A stretch of 64,000 nucleotides of DNA from Mesaphorura yosii (taxonomy: Eukaryota > Arthropoda > Collembola > Poduromorpha > Tullbergiidae). Positions 12,501 through 23,644 of this stretch are shown here, one piece after another; position 1 is the first letter of the stretch, and each line of letters opens with the position of its first letter. The DNA is taken from the NCBI GenBank assembly GCA_009869945.1, contig WIXG01000389.1, forward strand, positions 1 through 64,000. Reading direction: 5' to 3'. The notes beneath the pieces are model-generated. The model saw nothing but the letters and a program-made list of their open reading frames with translations, did no database searches and had not been told where the DNA came from. Position numbers and translations under genes: made by a program.

Positions 12501-12613
12501 GGAACCTCACTTACGTCCTCGTTCGAGATGCAGGACACATGATTCCGTACGATCAGCCGAAATGGGCATTTGATATGATCAGCAGATGGACTGCAGGAAA
12601 GCCGTTCGCGTAA
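9557..12613 (+). CDS. CPVL: Serine carboxypeptidase, vitellogenic/CPVL-like (family S10)
   Basis: Three exons: 9557-9865, 11379-11562 and 11652-12613, giving 484 residues, the usual length for this family. A signal peptide covers about residues 1-28. The family-typical S-Y-S-G-Y-F-T-V segment near residue 78 is followed by the GGPGGSS oxyanion motif and the NPVGTGFSF motif. The catalytic triad is visible: Ser211 in GESYAGKY, Asp402 in SGQLD and His460 in AGHMIPYDQP. The enzyme should remove C-terminal residues from peptides in lysosomes or secreted fluids. The start is the first ATG that gives the signal peptide. The first intron (1.5 kb) contains a separate OBP gene on the opposite strand. 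A poly(A) signal lies at 12727. Confidence 0.93.
10121..10895 (-). CDS. Classical odorant-binding protein nested in an intron
   Basis: Five exons on the minus strand: 10895-10830, 10755-10591, 10524-10407, 10305-10226 and 10132-10121, giving 146 residues in consistent phase. The first exon encodes a signal peptide (MASMKSTHVLASIVLACLA). The PBP/GOBP cysteine pattern is present: GCFSKC (C2-x3-C3), 41 residues to C4, 14 to C5, then C-x8-C for C5-C6. One extra Cys is present near the N-terminus. The final exon adds only three residues and a stop, so the C-terminal end is the least certain part. The protein should bind small hydrophobic ligands in extracellular fluid. The whole gene lies inside intron 1 of the carboxypeptidase. 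Classical OBPs are known only from hexapods, which bears on the identity of the organism. Confidence 0.85.
10992..10999 (-). promoter_or_regulatory. Possible TATA box of the nested OBP gene
   Basis: TATAAATA read on the minus strand lies about 97 bases before the OBP start codon at 10895. Position and sequence fit a TATA element, but no other core-promoter motif supports it. Confidence 0.35.
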
Positions 12614-13238
12614 TCGCCTTGTTGCACGTTCTTTTATGTCATGTCTACGAAATCAACTTTTGCAGAATAATGTTGAATTGTTGAACTGATTTGATGTTAC
12701 AATAATTTTATCGGTTTCGCTAAATTAATAAAGTTCTCTTGCCATATATTCGGATGACAGTAGCAAACATTCTTTACCTTAGACGTTCAGTCGCTTTCTA
12801 CGTCGTTAGCTCAAGTGATTTAATGGCGGAGCGCTTTTCCCAAAATAAAATGGTACGTCATTCACTATTTGATATTTCTGCTATGAAGAACAGTCAACAT
12901 TAAAATAGGTTCACAATTGATTGGCATTAGCTTTATTGACGTAAACTCTTTTGTAAAAGTAGAAATGCTACACATAAGAACTCTGTATAATGCACTTGCA
13001 TATGATACACGACACAAGTTGTGTCCATTGCTGAGAAAGAATATTAGTGAGTGGATGATCGTCAATTATTCAATTATTGCATTGTCGTCAAAGTTAAAGC
13101 CAAGGAATTCCAAAACGACAACACGCACACTTGTAAAGTATTGCCCGAGTGCGATGCAAGTTAAGGCTGAAATATCAAAATTAAAACACACAACAGTTAA
13201 TACATTACATCAAATTTTCATTATTGTAATGAGACATA
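12614..13238. other. Convergent intergenic region
   Basis: It separates the 3' ends of the carboxypeptidase (AATAAA 12727-12732, plus) and TRAPPC11 (AATAAA on minus at 12937-12932). No coding exon was seen. Confidence 0.5.
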
Positions 13239-16200
13239 TTATATAATTCTCACCGTAACGAATATCGTCTTCGTGGCATCCTGATGTACTTTAAGCAAAA
13301 CAGGCTCCAGCACTGTTGTCCCGTTCGGTGCGCTTTCAATCACCAACTTGGGAGCTCGCAGTTGACCAGTACGAAGTGGAAACAAGATGTAAGAGAATTC
13401 AGCACAATCTTGTCCATTCAGTTTCAATGTGATCTTTCAAACAAACGATGACAACGAATTTCAGTCTTCTGACTGTCATTGCATGCATGTACGAAAGCGA
13501 AACCATTTTCTCACCCGTTTCGGACCAGCGTTCATAAATGACTCGGCGGAGGAATCCATTGACACGATAACGTCGTGAACACGAGCGGTGCGATTAAATA
13601 ATGTGTAATGAGCTGTCATCGGTTGCTTCAGCTTGCCCACTCCAGTCAGAGAAAATTCAGCTTTGAGAAATAATGGACTGTCGATGAAGGCGAAAGGAAT
13701 CACAGGAACTTCTGTCAACGTCGGAATGCTATCAACTTCGTCTCTGTGAACACATCAAGATCAAGAATTTATACCATCATAGGAAACGGTGCTATAGTGT
13801 TTTGATGTCTGTACCTTTTCCAGCGCACTTGAAAGTTTCCAATATGTGAGTCATTTGAATCGAAAGCAGTGATAAACGTTGTGAACGAGGCTTCTTCGCC
13901 GGGTTTAAGAACCATGGGACCATCTTGGAATAGCTGATGCGCAATCTCGTGCATTTTGTAGTTCTCCGACTGGAAAAGAATTTTTTTTTCGTAAAAACGA
14001 AAACGTAATTATTGACACCAGAAGGGGTCAACTTACAGTTCGCATTAAATTCCAGTTAGTAAGTTGAATTGTATTTGAACAAGTGTTGATTATTCCAGAG
14101 TGAAGCAAATACTGCTCATCAGTGCAGACAATTTCGCGGATTTCCATTTGCATGTTTGTGATGTGCTGCTTGACTTGAAACGGGCTGATCACGTTTAGTG
14201 TTTCAGTATGTTCAACCATCATCGGTTGGTTCGAGCCATCAAAGTACTTCCCCTATAACGAATTCATTCAAAGTAAGTGTCACGAAACGGCAAATTGAAA
14301 TTGGTTACTTAATCTAACTGGTGGACTGTCTACCTTACCTTGACCAAGAATTTTACTTCAGACTCAGCGGGATTGGCACATTTCACGTACAGACAAGTAT
14401 CAGACGCTTTTCCCGCACTCAGCTGCTGAACTTCATACGCATGAGTTACCTGACCGAGTTCAGAGCTCATGTTCGGCCTCAGTGTCATTGTAGCTTCTGT
14501 ACACAAAAAATCAGCCGTCTTTGACCTTTCTTTTTTGACGCAGGAATACTGAGGGATTGCTTACTTTGAGCATCTGCCACAATGAGCTGACATCCAAGAG
14601 AAAGTTTATTGTACACCACAGAATCTTTATTCTGCAGGACAACAACCATTTTATGCCATTCATCCCGTAGAAGATATGGATCATGTACGAAGGTTATTTC
14701 AAGCAATGGTTGCGGTGGTTCGACTTTGACCAAGCTGAACTTGGGATCAGACTTCCACTGTTCGTCCCTAAATGGATTAGTAATGAGTATTGCCATGCGC
14801 ATGGCTTAAGAATTGGTAAAATTAGTACCTCGCAAATTCACAACTAACCATAAGTACGGTGTGAATGGACCGCTAATTGCATAGTGCAATAGTACAGATC
14901 GTTTGTCTCTTCCAATGTCAATGTATGCCACTTGAATCTATGTGAAATAGAGAAAACACCAACACTTCATTTCATAGGTTTCTTTGAGAGTATGCTACAC
15001 GGTGGCTTCACCAACCTGAATAACTTTCGCAATATCCCGTGGAAGTGGCTTGAAAGAAAGCTCTAATTCTTGCATTTCTCCCGGTTGCAAGTTCACCGAA
15101 GTGTCCATTTCGCATTTGTGGTCCACGATGTTTGTCCGAATCCCACATTTCCTGATAGTGACTGGAAACTCACTTCGATTCCTACGATAAGGCATGTGAG
15201 ACAGGATTAAGAGACGTTCTTTATTATCCTGCGTAAGAATGAAGGGCGCTCTTACGTGATTACGAATGTCACTTGAATCGAGCTTCCAACGTGGCTCACA
15301 TCAGTTGGCGAGTACACTTGGCAGTCCAGAATTGGTTCTTTGTGAACCTCCACGTACGAAGTAAATGGAACAGCAAAGCTCGACTCCCATCGACCAGTCT
15401 TCATTTCGTAGCCTTCTTCAGGTGTCGGTTGCTTGCCATTGACCACCGACTGAAACTTCGACCACAACAACTGACGTCTATCTTTCGACACAAACTGGTT
15501 TAAGTCCAGCTTGAGTAATGTCATCAGGAAGTTACAGTATGCTGGAATGTCCCCTTCGCATGACGCTGCTTTCATTCCGCAGTCAACTATTTCATAGATT
15601 ATAGGCCTCCAGTTCCCGTTGCCAATCTCTCGCAGAACATGCGTCATTAACATGATACATTTGCTGTACTCCTTCGCTCGAAGGAATTCTCGACCCATCA
15701 AGCTCACTAAAATATACCGTCAATTAGGAACCGGGAATAGTAACTAGACCTTCCTTGGGTGAATTCTTACTTAATTGGCAACGTGTTCTTCCTCTATGCA
15801 GTTTCTGACAAAAGTCTGATCCAATTCCAAGATGAAAAATGATTAGCTCCTATTACAGCAACAGCAAGCATAAGTTAAAGAAACTTCTCAGTAAAAGGCG
15901 CGAACTAAGGCAAAGGTTCTTTGTCTTACAGAGTGCTTGATCATCGATTCGAGGTACTGCAAAGCGACAATTGCCTTGGGGTCTTCTACCGTATACAAAT
16001 TATCCAAGCCAAATGCGTCCGGTCTCCAGGGCCTCTGCCCTACAAACTGCACTGGTACATTCCCTTTGAACTGCTCCATTTCAGGCGGCCAGTGGAGATC
16101 AGCCGTTTTCTGCACAAAATATAGGGAATTAAGCATGAAAGCCATGTCGAAAAGAAATGTTTCGTAATCATGCGTGGTTGATGAAAATGTACCAAAATAT

Positions 16201-17610
16201 CTTGAAAGAAAACTTTTCGCTTCTCGGCATAATTTGAGGCCAGCAGGAAGTACATGACTGGATCAGGAAAGTTGGAGGCAACACGATGCTGTTTAGCAAG
16301 CTCACCGAATAAATGGTACCTGCGAATATACTTATACTTAACAAGATAGAACAAAGCGAAGAACTGACAGGGTAGAACTATGAATTCCACACAGATCGTA
16401 AAAGTAGCAAATTAAGATACACTCACTGGTTTTCAATCCATGCAAGGTGCTCGAACATTAAAGCTGCGTTCCCAGCCAAATTGTAGTAAGATCTCAAGTG
16501 TTTGGAAAAGTGATTGATTGACTCCTTTGCTTCGAGTTTGACTAAATGAATGCGACATATCCGGTAACTAATGATTGAAGCAACTACTTTCAGTTCTTGA
16601 ACATTAGCGTCAGTGGCCTTTATACTGAGTAAGGCGTCGAATGCCGCTTGGTAATGACTGAGAGCAGTGATGTAGTCTTTTCGGATCTCTTGGAAAAAGC
16701 CGATCTTGAAATTGTACCGAACCAACAGCGGGGTTTGACTCGCTTTATCCTTCCAGCTCTTCAATTTCTTGATTCGGGAATTGTAGTAATTCTTGGCAAG
16801 CTCCCGCATTCCCATTTCCAGTCTGAAATAGATAGAGCATTAGTTGAGCATCATTCGACACTATGACTCTCTCACGTGACATTTTGAGCACCTTTGAATG
16901 CACGCCTGTACTCTTTCCATATGAGAATGCGAAAGGACAAAAAGATACTTGGGAGGAATATCAGCAGCAGCACATAAGGCAGATGCGCGTTCCGTTGAGA
17001 AGTTCTCGTCGACAACCCCAACAGGGCGAACTAGCATAACCATCACTTGTGTCCCGTGCGGATTCAACTGGGCTCTATTTAACAGAATAAGGTTAACATA
17101 CTTCCAAAGTCAATGCTTAACTCTGTATAAATTACTTGAGATCCTTGACGCATTTGGCCAACTCCAACTTTCGGTCATTCCACTGTGGGTCCGACCAGTT
17201 CATATCAAAGAACGCGACCAGAGCAGAAGGAATTTCCTGCGTGTGCTTTGCGATCCAGTTTGAACGAAGGATTCCTTTCGGGCTTGAAATGACGCTCTCG
17301 TGACTCTCGGTCTACGGAAAATTACCGAATTATTGGGCTGTTTTACTGTTTTTATCTCGATCTCGCTGTAGGTTTGCAGAAGGACCGAACTCACTTTAGT
17401 TTGCTTTGGTGGAAACCGGTGATCCAGAGGAACAGTGACGAAAGTTGGTTGGAAGTCTTTGGTTGCATGATTAAAGTTAAGAGTATCCCAAATAGCACGA
17501 TGGACTTGATTTCCAGTTATCTCGAGCCCAGCCAAGAAAATGAGTGGCTGGAAAGGAGATATTGTGTTTGGATCGAGTTTAAATGGACAATACCATGAGG
17601 GGATTTCCAT
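13239..17610 (-). CDS. TRAPPC11: TRAPP complex subunit 11 (foie gras domain)
   Basis: Sixteen exons on minus: 17610-17395, 17311-17136, 17074-16892, 16822-16427, 16319-16193, 16109-15930, 15804-15771, 15706-15256, 15181-15016, 14937-14849, 14767-14565, 14496-14339, 14252-14037, 13969-13815, 13743-13515 and 13433-13239. The 3174 coding bases give 1057 residues, close to the vertebrate length. The N-terminus has the family block AGLEITGNQVHRAIWD and, in exon 2, NWSDPQWNDRK. Exons 3-6 cover the foie gras helical region (ERASALCAAADIP, then NYYNSRIKKLKSWKDK). The C-terminal half is beta-rich, as in the gryzun-like part. The protein is a subunit of the metazoan TRAPPIII tether acting in ER-to-Golgi transport and autophagy. 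The start is the first ATG in exon 1. Confidence 0.92.
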
Positions 17611-17947
17611 TCTGGACAAATAAATTGGCGAAATTGGGAGACCTGATTACGACTGACTTTTAGTTTCAATTATTTCTATGCATGGATAATCGAGGTTATA
17701 ACTTCAATATACTCAGCTGCTTTTGCCGAAGAAATTGTTTCTTTGAAAGTGGCGCAGCAGAAACTCAAGCTGAAACCCTTACATGCTTTTTGGTCTGATC
17801 TTTGTGCAGGTCGCAAAAATTAAAGTCCTTATCAATACCCACATAGATAAGGCACTAACTGAACAAATTTTACAGCGCCCTCATCCAAGTCGCAGCAAAA
17901 TTGCAGGTGTTGCAAAAATATTGAAAAAAAACACGAGCAAAAATTTT
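17611..17947. other. Intergenic between TRAPPC11 and tRNA-Glu
   Basis: Presumed TRAPPC11 promoter and 5' UTR. A T-run just below 17948, read on minus, would end transcription of the tRNA gene. Confidence 0.45.
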
Positions 17948-18018
17948 TCCCATGCCGGGAATCGAACCCGGGCCTGCTGGGTGAAAGCCAGCTATCCTAG
18001 CCACTAGACCACATGGGA
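17948..18018 (-). tRNA. tRNA-Glu (anticodon TTC)
   Basis: Read on the minus strand, the 71-base sequence folds as a cloverleaf. The acceptor stem TCCCATG pairs with CATGGGA. The anticodon stem GCTGG/CCAGC encloses the loop CTTTCAC with anticodon TTC at 17985-17983. The T stem CCGGG/CCCGG holds the TTCGATT loop (B box). A run of five T lies a few bases downstream, as expected for RNA polymerase III. No intron is present. Confidence 0.96.
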
Positions 18019-18314
18019 GTGCTTGTGAATAACGTGTGCTTTGGAGTCGTACTTGTTGCTGACTCTGGGACCAAGTGCGTGCTGAGCTTGTGTGCTGTTT
18101 ATGGAAAAGAAAAAGATGACTCATTACATAGCATAAACTAAAGTTGGATGGTACATGCTGAGTGCGAGACGATACAGTCTGTAGTCAGCTCAAACCATTA
18201 AATTGTACATTTTATTGACACGTATTAACAGTTTTGCACCATAAAGTCGCAAAGTCTGTACTTATTATTTGATAATTAATGTGAATCATATTTTGGACGT
18301 TCTGGCTTTCGGGC
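18019..18314. other. Intergenic
   Basis: Spacer between the tRNA and the 3' end of the class B receptor. It holds the receptor's likely poly(A) signal (TTTATT on plus at 18211-18216). Nothing else was seen. Confidence 0.45.
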
Positions 18315-21300
18315 TCAGATTATGTCACTGCTATCACCGTTCGAGTTGGCATTTGTCGTGGTGTTTCCCGTCGTCGTCGCGCTGATGCTGTGTCCAAGGC
18401 GGTAAGCCCTGCCAGTGCCAATGCCAGTGCCAGCGCCAGTGACACAAGCCCCCGGCGGATCTCTTTGGCCTCGCTCGCATTCTCGCCCACGTGGCCTCCG
18501 TCCTCGTCCTCTGCCGCTGTCTCCCAGTCCATTCTCATTCACCGCGTTCTCACACTCGGATTCTGCATCTCCAACGCTGCTGCTCGGTCGAATGGTCTGC
18601 ATGTGATGTACACAAGAGAATTTTCGTTTAGTTTCAGTTTGTCTGGTTTGGAATTGAATATGAATGCTGATGCTGGGTTGGCTCGGGTAGCGAAAGACAA
18701 GAAACCAATTTTCCCACGACGGAAACTTGGAAAATCAATAGCAAACATTCTTACCGAAATTGTTGTATTTTTACGGCTAAATGTCGAGTTCCTCGTACAA
18801 GTCATACTGTTTTCATTCCAAACACGTTTGAGTCTCATTTGTTGTGGACAGAAGCGTCTTTTGAGGGCTAAGATTACTTCCGTATTGCAGAAGCAAAAGA
18901 GGAGAGAGACACAGAGCCCCTGTAATGCACCCAGTACATTTTCATCACCAGATTCGCTTACCCGCATACGGAGAAATTTAATTAAAAATTAAGGAGCATG
19001 CAATGGACAATGACAAGACTGACCTGAATTGAGAGCGAAACAGCTGTGATGTACTCGTACACTTGTTCCCCTTCTGTGCCACGTTCCGGTCTCAGCGGAG
19101 TCAAAAGGTAATGAAGTCCGAGTAATGGAATTAAGATCAGCGTGGCGCGTGCAGCCTTTATGACCAGTGCAGAGCAAACGAGCATCAGCATCAGGTGGGA
19201 CCGGCAATTAAATGAATTCCCAAGCGAAGCGTTCGTCATTCGCCTACCTTTTTTATGGCATTCTGGCTCTCAACGCTCTGCGGATGCTGATGGCGCTGCG
19301 ATTCGCGGCCCAGTGAGTGCCTTCGATTATCATTTAGTTTCAGGACGAGTACGCGAAGAATATTGATCAGGAAAAGAAGGCTGAGGATGAGACTGACGCA
19401 GACTGGAACAGACAAAAAGTACGTCCACTTGGATGGGTGAATCCAGCATCTGAAAATCAACGAAATGAAACGCGACTTCTCCATTATCATATGTCTTGGG
19501 TGCAGGTGCAACTAGAATGGAAGGTCTCAGACAAGCATGTCAATTACTTCTTACTTACTCTGACGTTTCATGGAAATCTACATCCAGTCCCCGGAACAGG
19601 CTGTATAGAAAGACTGGAATGGCGGGACCCAACCATCCAGTGATGTAGAACCCTAACAATAGCTTTGACTCATATCTTGCGAGAAATGTAAACACGATAA
19701 GTGCGTGCAGGTAAAATCCTTCGCAGAACATCCAAAAGTAATTTGCAACAAGAAAATATTGGACGAGAACGTGAAGCGTGGCGCAATAAATCTGGAATGA
19801 CAAACGGATTCACATTACATTACGTGTGTAACGTGAAAACGTGCATCGGCAATAAATCCCAGTTCAAAGTAAAGTAAAGCACAATGCAATCGATCTTGTT
19901 TCTTGTATTGTTACAAGTTACAATGTAACAAATCGAATCGAATGTTACATCGCATTATCTTCCAGTCTCCTTCAATATTCGATAATGTCTTTTTATGCTT
20001 CTCTGAACTTAACTTACCGTGTTATCCGGATTCGTCGTGACTTGTGGAATTGAGATGATCCAGTACCAGATTAACCATAGAATATTGTTGATGATGAATG
20101 AGAGAAAGAGGTGTTTGTGGAGTCGGACACGGGTGCACTGGAGCGAGTGAAAGGAGCAAAAGATGACCATCGACGAAATGAGGGCACAGAGAGAAATAAG
20201 GTAGCCAACCACTTGGATTATGATTACATTCTGACGCCACTGCAATTTCAAAAAGAAAGCCCCGTTTTGGGAACCATCAGACCAGGTTGGACGTGTCTTG
20301 CCTTGTTCAGTGCTTGACATTGTTTTCTTAGCATTCATTAAAAGTAAACAATGCTCGAAATTGCTGTGAAATGTGAAATTACATGAGAAGAACTTTAGTT
20401 CAGTTAGTTGCGCTGGAAAGTTGGAATGAAGCCTTCCGGGCTAAAGAGCACTCAGGTTTCCACATTCCACATGTGGAATTGCGTACAAACGTACAATGAC
20501 GTCTCCGATGAACTTTATGCAAATGCTGTCCTGAAGTTCTGGACGTATGCTAAATTAAATTAAGCCCACCTCGCCTCGCTTCGTTTAGCATGCTTTAATG
20601 TTAATGTAAGCTGAGAGTATGAGGTATGGGCATTTTCAGAGAACGAGATTCCGAGAATCTTGATCTTGCCTTGAGTAGCAGAAATAACGCAACAATTCAC
20701 AGTTCCATTCACAGTCGAAAGAAATTACATTAACAAAGCAAAGCAAATACGGCTTGTACCCCGCCCATGCTATGCTGCGCCGTGCCGTGTAGTAATTTAA
20801 AGTAATTTGAAAAGGATTTACGAAGAAAGAGCTCAATTTGTCAACTCTGGCTGAGAAAAATGATAAAAGATGAGCTTCGGCTCCAGGTCCTGTGCCTTAT
20901 GGCTGGATTCACGGCAGGACGGCAAAAATCACGACAAAATGTTTAAAAAGACACGGTGAGTGAAAATTCCTGCTCGGAACGATGACAATACTGCAGTTTA
21001 CAAGCGAATTACGCGCAAGAAGAGTCCAATTACGTCAAAGCTCGTCGGGTCGCACGGGCTCGCTATTATTACGATACGGAATGAGATGAAAAACTGAATT
21101 TATTGAGTCAGAAATTGTGAAAATCAGCTCGCAGAGTCGAGGCGGCGGCTCGTGCTCACATTTCTCGGAGCCCGTTTCATAATTCTTCACAGTGTGTCAT
21201 ATTCTACAGTTTCTACAATAATACTGCATAAAAAAGTCACAGGAAATGTAGTACAAGCCATAAAATCTCGACTCTCGCCGCTGTTGTTGCGTGAGCGTGA

Positions 21301-23644
21301 AGCGACGCCTGCCAAGATTTTCATGCAATTTTCACGCTCAACGCTTGCACGAGCGTAACTTACGGCAAGATCGTTGAGATCAACACATGTCGTATAATTC
21401 GACCATGTTACGTTGGTGTCTGGATGCCGAAACCAAGTTCCGTCCTCTAAGCATGTTTTGTGGCCCTCTCCTACAAAGAAAACGCACAATTCAAGTCAAA
21501 GAAGTTCCAGACAGAAATTAGGGCTTAGAACTCATAAATTCTTGGAAATTGAATTAACGCCATTATCATGCAAAGGACGCATTTTGGGTTTGGTTCGGCT
21601 CAGCGTGCTCAAAAGTACAAAACAAAACGCAAGACTCAGAGCAAGTTTACTCATTCGTTCGAGTACGCAACCCGCTCATTAATCTCATTAATAAAGTTTT
21701 CACACAGATAAAAGATTCTTGAAATGAGAAACTTGGTCGAGTCGCGCAGTTTGCAGTTGAAAGAACAAACACGAAAAATTATCATAATTACACCGGGCCG
21801 GGCCGGGCCGTGCTGAGAGTCTGTGGCTTGGCTCTGAGATTCGTGATTCCAGTGATTCGTGTGCATGGACAAAGCGGGCGGCCATAATGTGCTGTAATTC
21901 CCGCAGGAGACGAGAATTGTGAATCGTGAATCATGCCCGGGCTCAGATTTGCAGTCGCAGTTCCTAAATATGGGTTGAATATAAACTATTTCGGGCCCGT
22001 GTGGTTTCGTACTGATAAACCAGCTCTCTTCCCGACGCTGCACTGCACTGGCCCGATTCAGATTTAGGGCAAGGAGAGGCATACCAAGTACGCTTTTATT
22101 ATTGTCATCTCGATTGTCGGCCCGTCATAAAATGGCGAGTAAAAAAATTTGGAGCCTACAAAGATGAAATCTGATGCGGGCCAGGCAGACCTTAAACTCC
22201 ACACTGCTTTGTCTATTCACTATACACGCCTGACAATGACAATTGCGTGACGTCCAACCAGAATCCTAATAAACATTCCAGGAATTGTTGCGTTGCTCCC
22301 AACTTGCAAATGCAAACTTTTCACTGTGATCTGCGTTGCGTAGCTAAGCTTTGAGCTTTGGCATAAGAGAAATCACATGCAATAAATCTGGCCCAGCCGT
22401 GAATGAACTCGCAGGACGCGCGACGAATTGGCCCTGATTCATATTTACGATAATTCACAAATTCAGGCCGACTCGAGGCAACTTACGATTTGGATCGAAT
22501 CCCGTGATGAAGTACGGACACGGCTGGAAGGCGGTGACTCCGGCAGGTGTTGCTGGCCAGCAAGACCATCCATCAAACGTTCGTGGACAGGACAGGCCTA
22601 GAAGAACAGGACGCAGAAGCAGAGGACATTAATTACAATGGGAACATAAAATACATCACAGGACAGCGCTTGTGAGGTCAGGCGCATTGCATTGCTGGCG
22701 TCGCCGGCATTTGTGCCATGCACTGGTCTGGCATTGACAATAAAGCAAGATCAAGTTATTCGGCTCCTTCGTGTTTCCTATTTTCAGGCTTCATTTACTT
22801 CAGAATTCCTTTTCGCATGCTGTGTCGTGGCCCATGGCCTTGGCTTTGGTTTGGTTGGCCTGAGTTTCGCGTACATAATCAAAAGAGACAATATTATAGC
22901 TAATGTGATACTTCGCAAAACGATTCTTGAGCAGAGGCCAAAAATTCGCGTCCGTCTCGATTCTTGTGCGAATGTGAATTCGAGTGCGATGATGTTTTTG
23001 TTATAAATTGCAGAGTTGACATTATTTATACACACACAAGTCGAAGAGTCGGAGCACGGTGACTGGTGAGACCGGAGAATAAGTTTTCATTACCGATTCC
23101 GCTCACGTCTCCCCGTGCAAGATAATAATGTTTGCTCAGGAGGAAAATGCCGAGCAGCAGTTGACAGAGACTGGAGTTCTGAATTCAGAACTCACGAGTC
23201 ACAAGTCACAAGACATAGCATTATTATAGCTCACAACATTAACTCAACCGACTCATGGCGGTGGGAATTCGGTCGAGATTTATTGCCATTGTCAATACAC
23301 GAATGTGAATTCAAGAGAATTATGTACGGATGAAAGCTAGACCTGAGATTCATAGCCAGGTATTCAGACTTACTTTCAGATGATGAGTTACTGACGTCTG
23401 ACGATAATCCCGCCGTGCTGGAATCGGCCCCTTTCCCGTATCTGAGCTCGATCTCAGAAATGTTGTAGAAGCAGAGTCGTGCTTGGATTTCCAGGAAATC
23501 CAGGTCGACGTCGTCGTGGCTGAAGATTCGGGGCTTCGAAGGGATGGTGTCATTCGCGGACATGTCGGAGTTGGCAACGTCTGTCGCGTGTGGGTCGGAG
23601 TTGAGAATTAAATTCAAGTCATTCAAGTGATCAAGGTCCTCCAT
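18315..23644 (-). CDS. Class B (secretin-type) neuropeptide GPCR, PDF/DH31 receptor group
   Basis: Nine exons on minus: 23644-23374, 22597-22487, 21470-21364, 20239-20018, 19791-19559, 19449-19248, 19155-19024, 18919-18755 and 18596-18315, giving 574 residues with matching phases. Exons 2-3 encode the hormone-binding domain (FDGWSCWPATPAG, GTWFRHPDTNVTWSNYTTC). Exons 4-8 encode seven TM segments, with the conserved NYFWMFCEGFYLH, IPLLGLHYLLTP and FCFCNTEV blocks. The tail is Gly/Arg-rich. The domain text resembles pigment-dispersing-factor receptors most, with calcitonin-like DH31 receptors next; I did not run a tree. Coupling to cAMP is typical of both. Exon 1 (90 residues, acidic, starting MEDLDHLND) lacks a signal peptide. 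That is unusual for this class and may mean the true first exon lies elsewhere. Introns 1-3 are about 0.8-1.1 kb and could hold enhancers. Confidence 0.88.

Noticed and set aside
17870-18124. Minus-strand ORF spanning the tRNA
   Set aside because: The tRNA-Glu fold explains the conserved core, so no protein is needed.
18390-18992. Plus-strand 200-codon ORF
   Set aside because: It lies opposite the last exons of the class B receptor and crosses their intron; it has no family resemblance.
21796-21812. GGGCC repeats
   Set aside because: Too short and inside a receptor intron; no evidence of an expanded or functional repeat.
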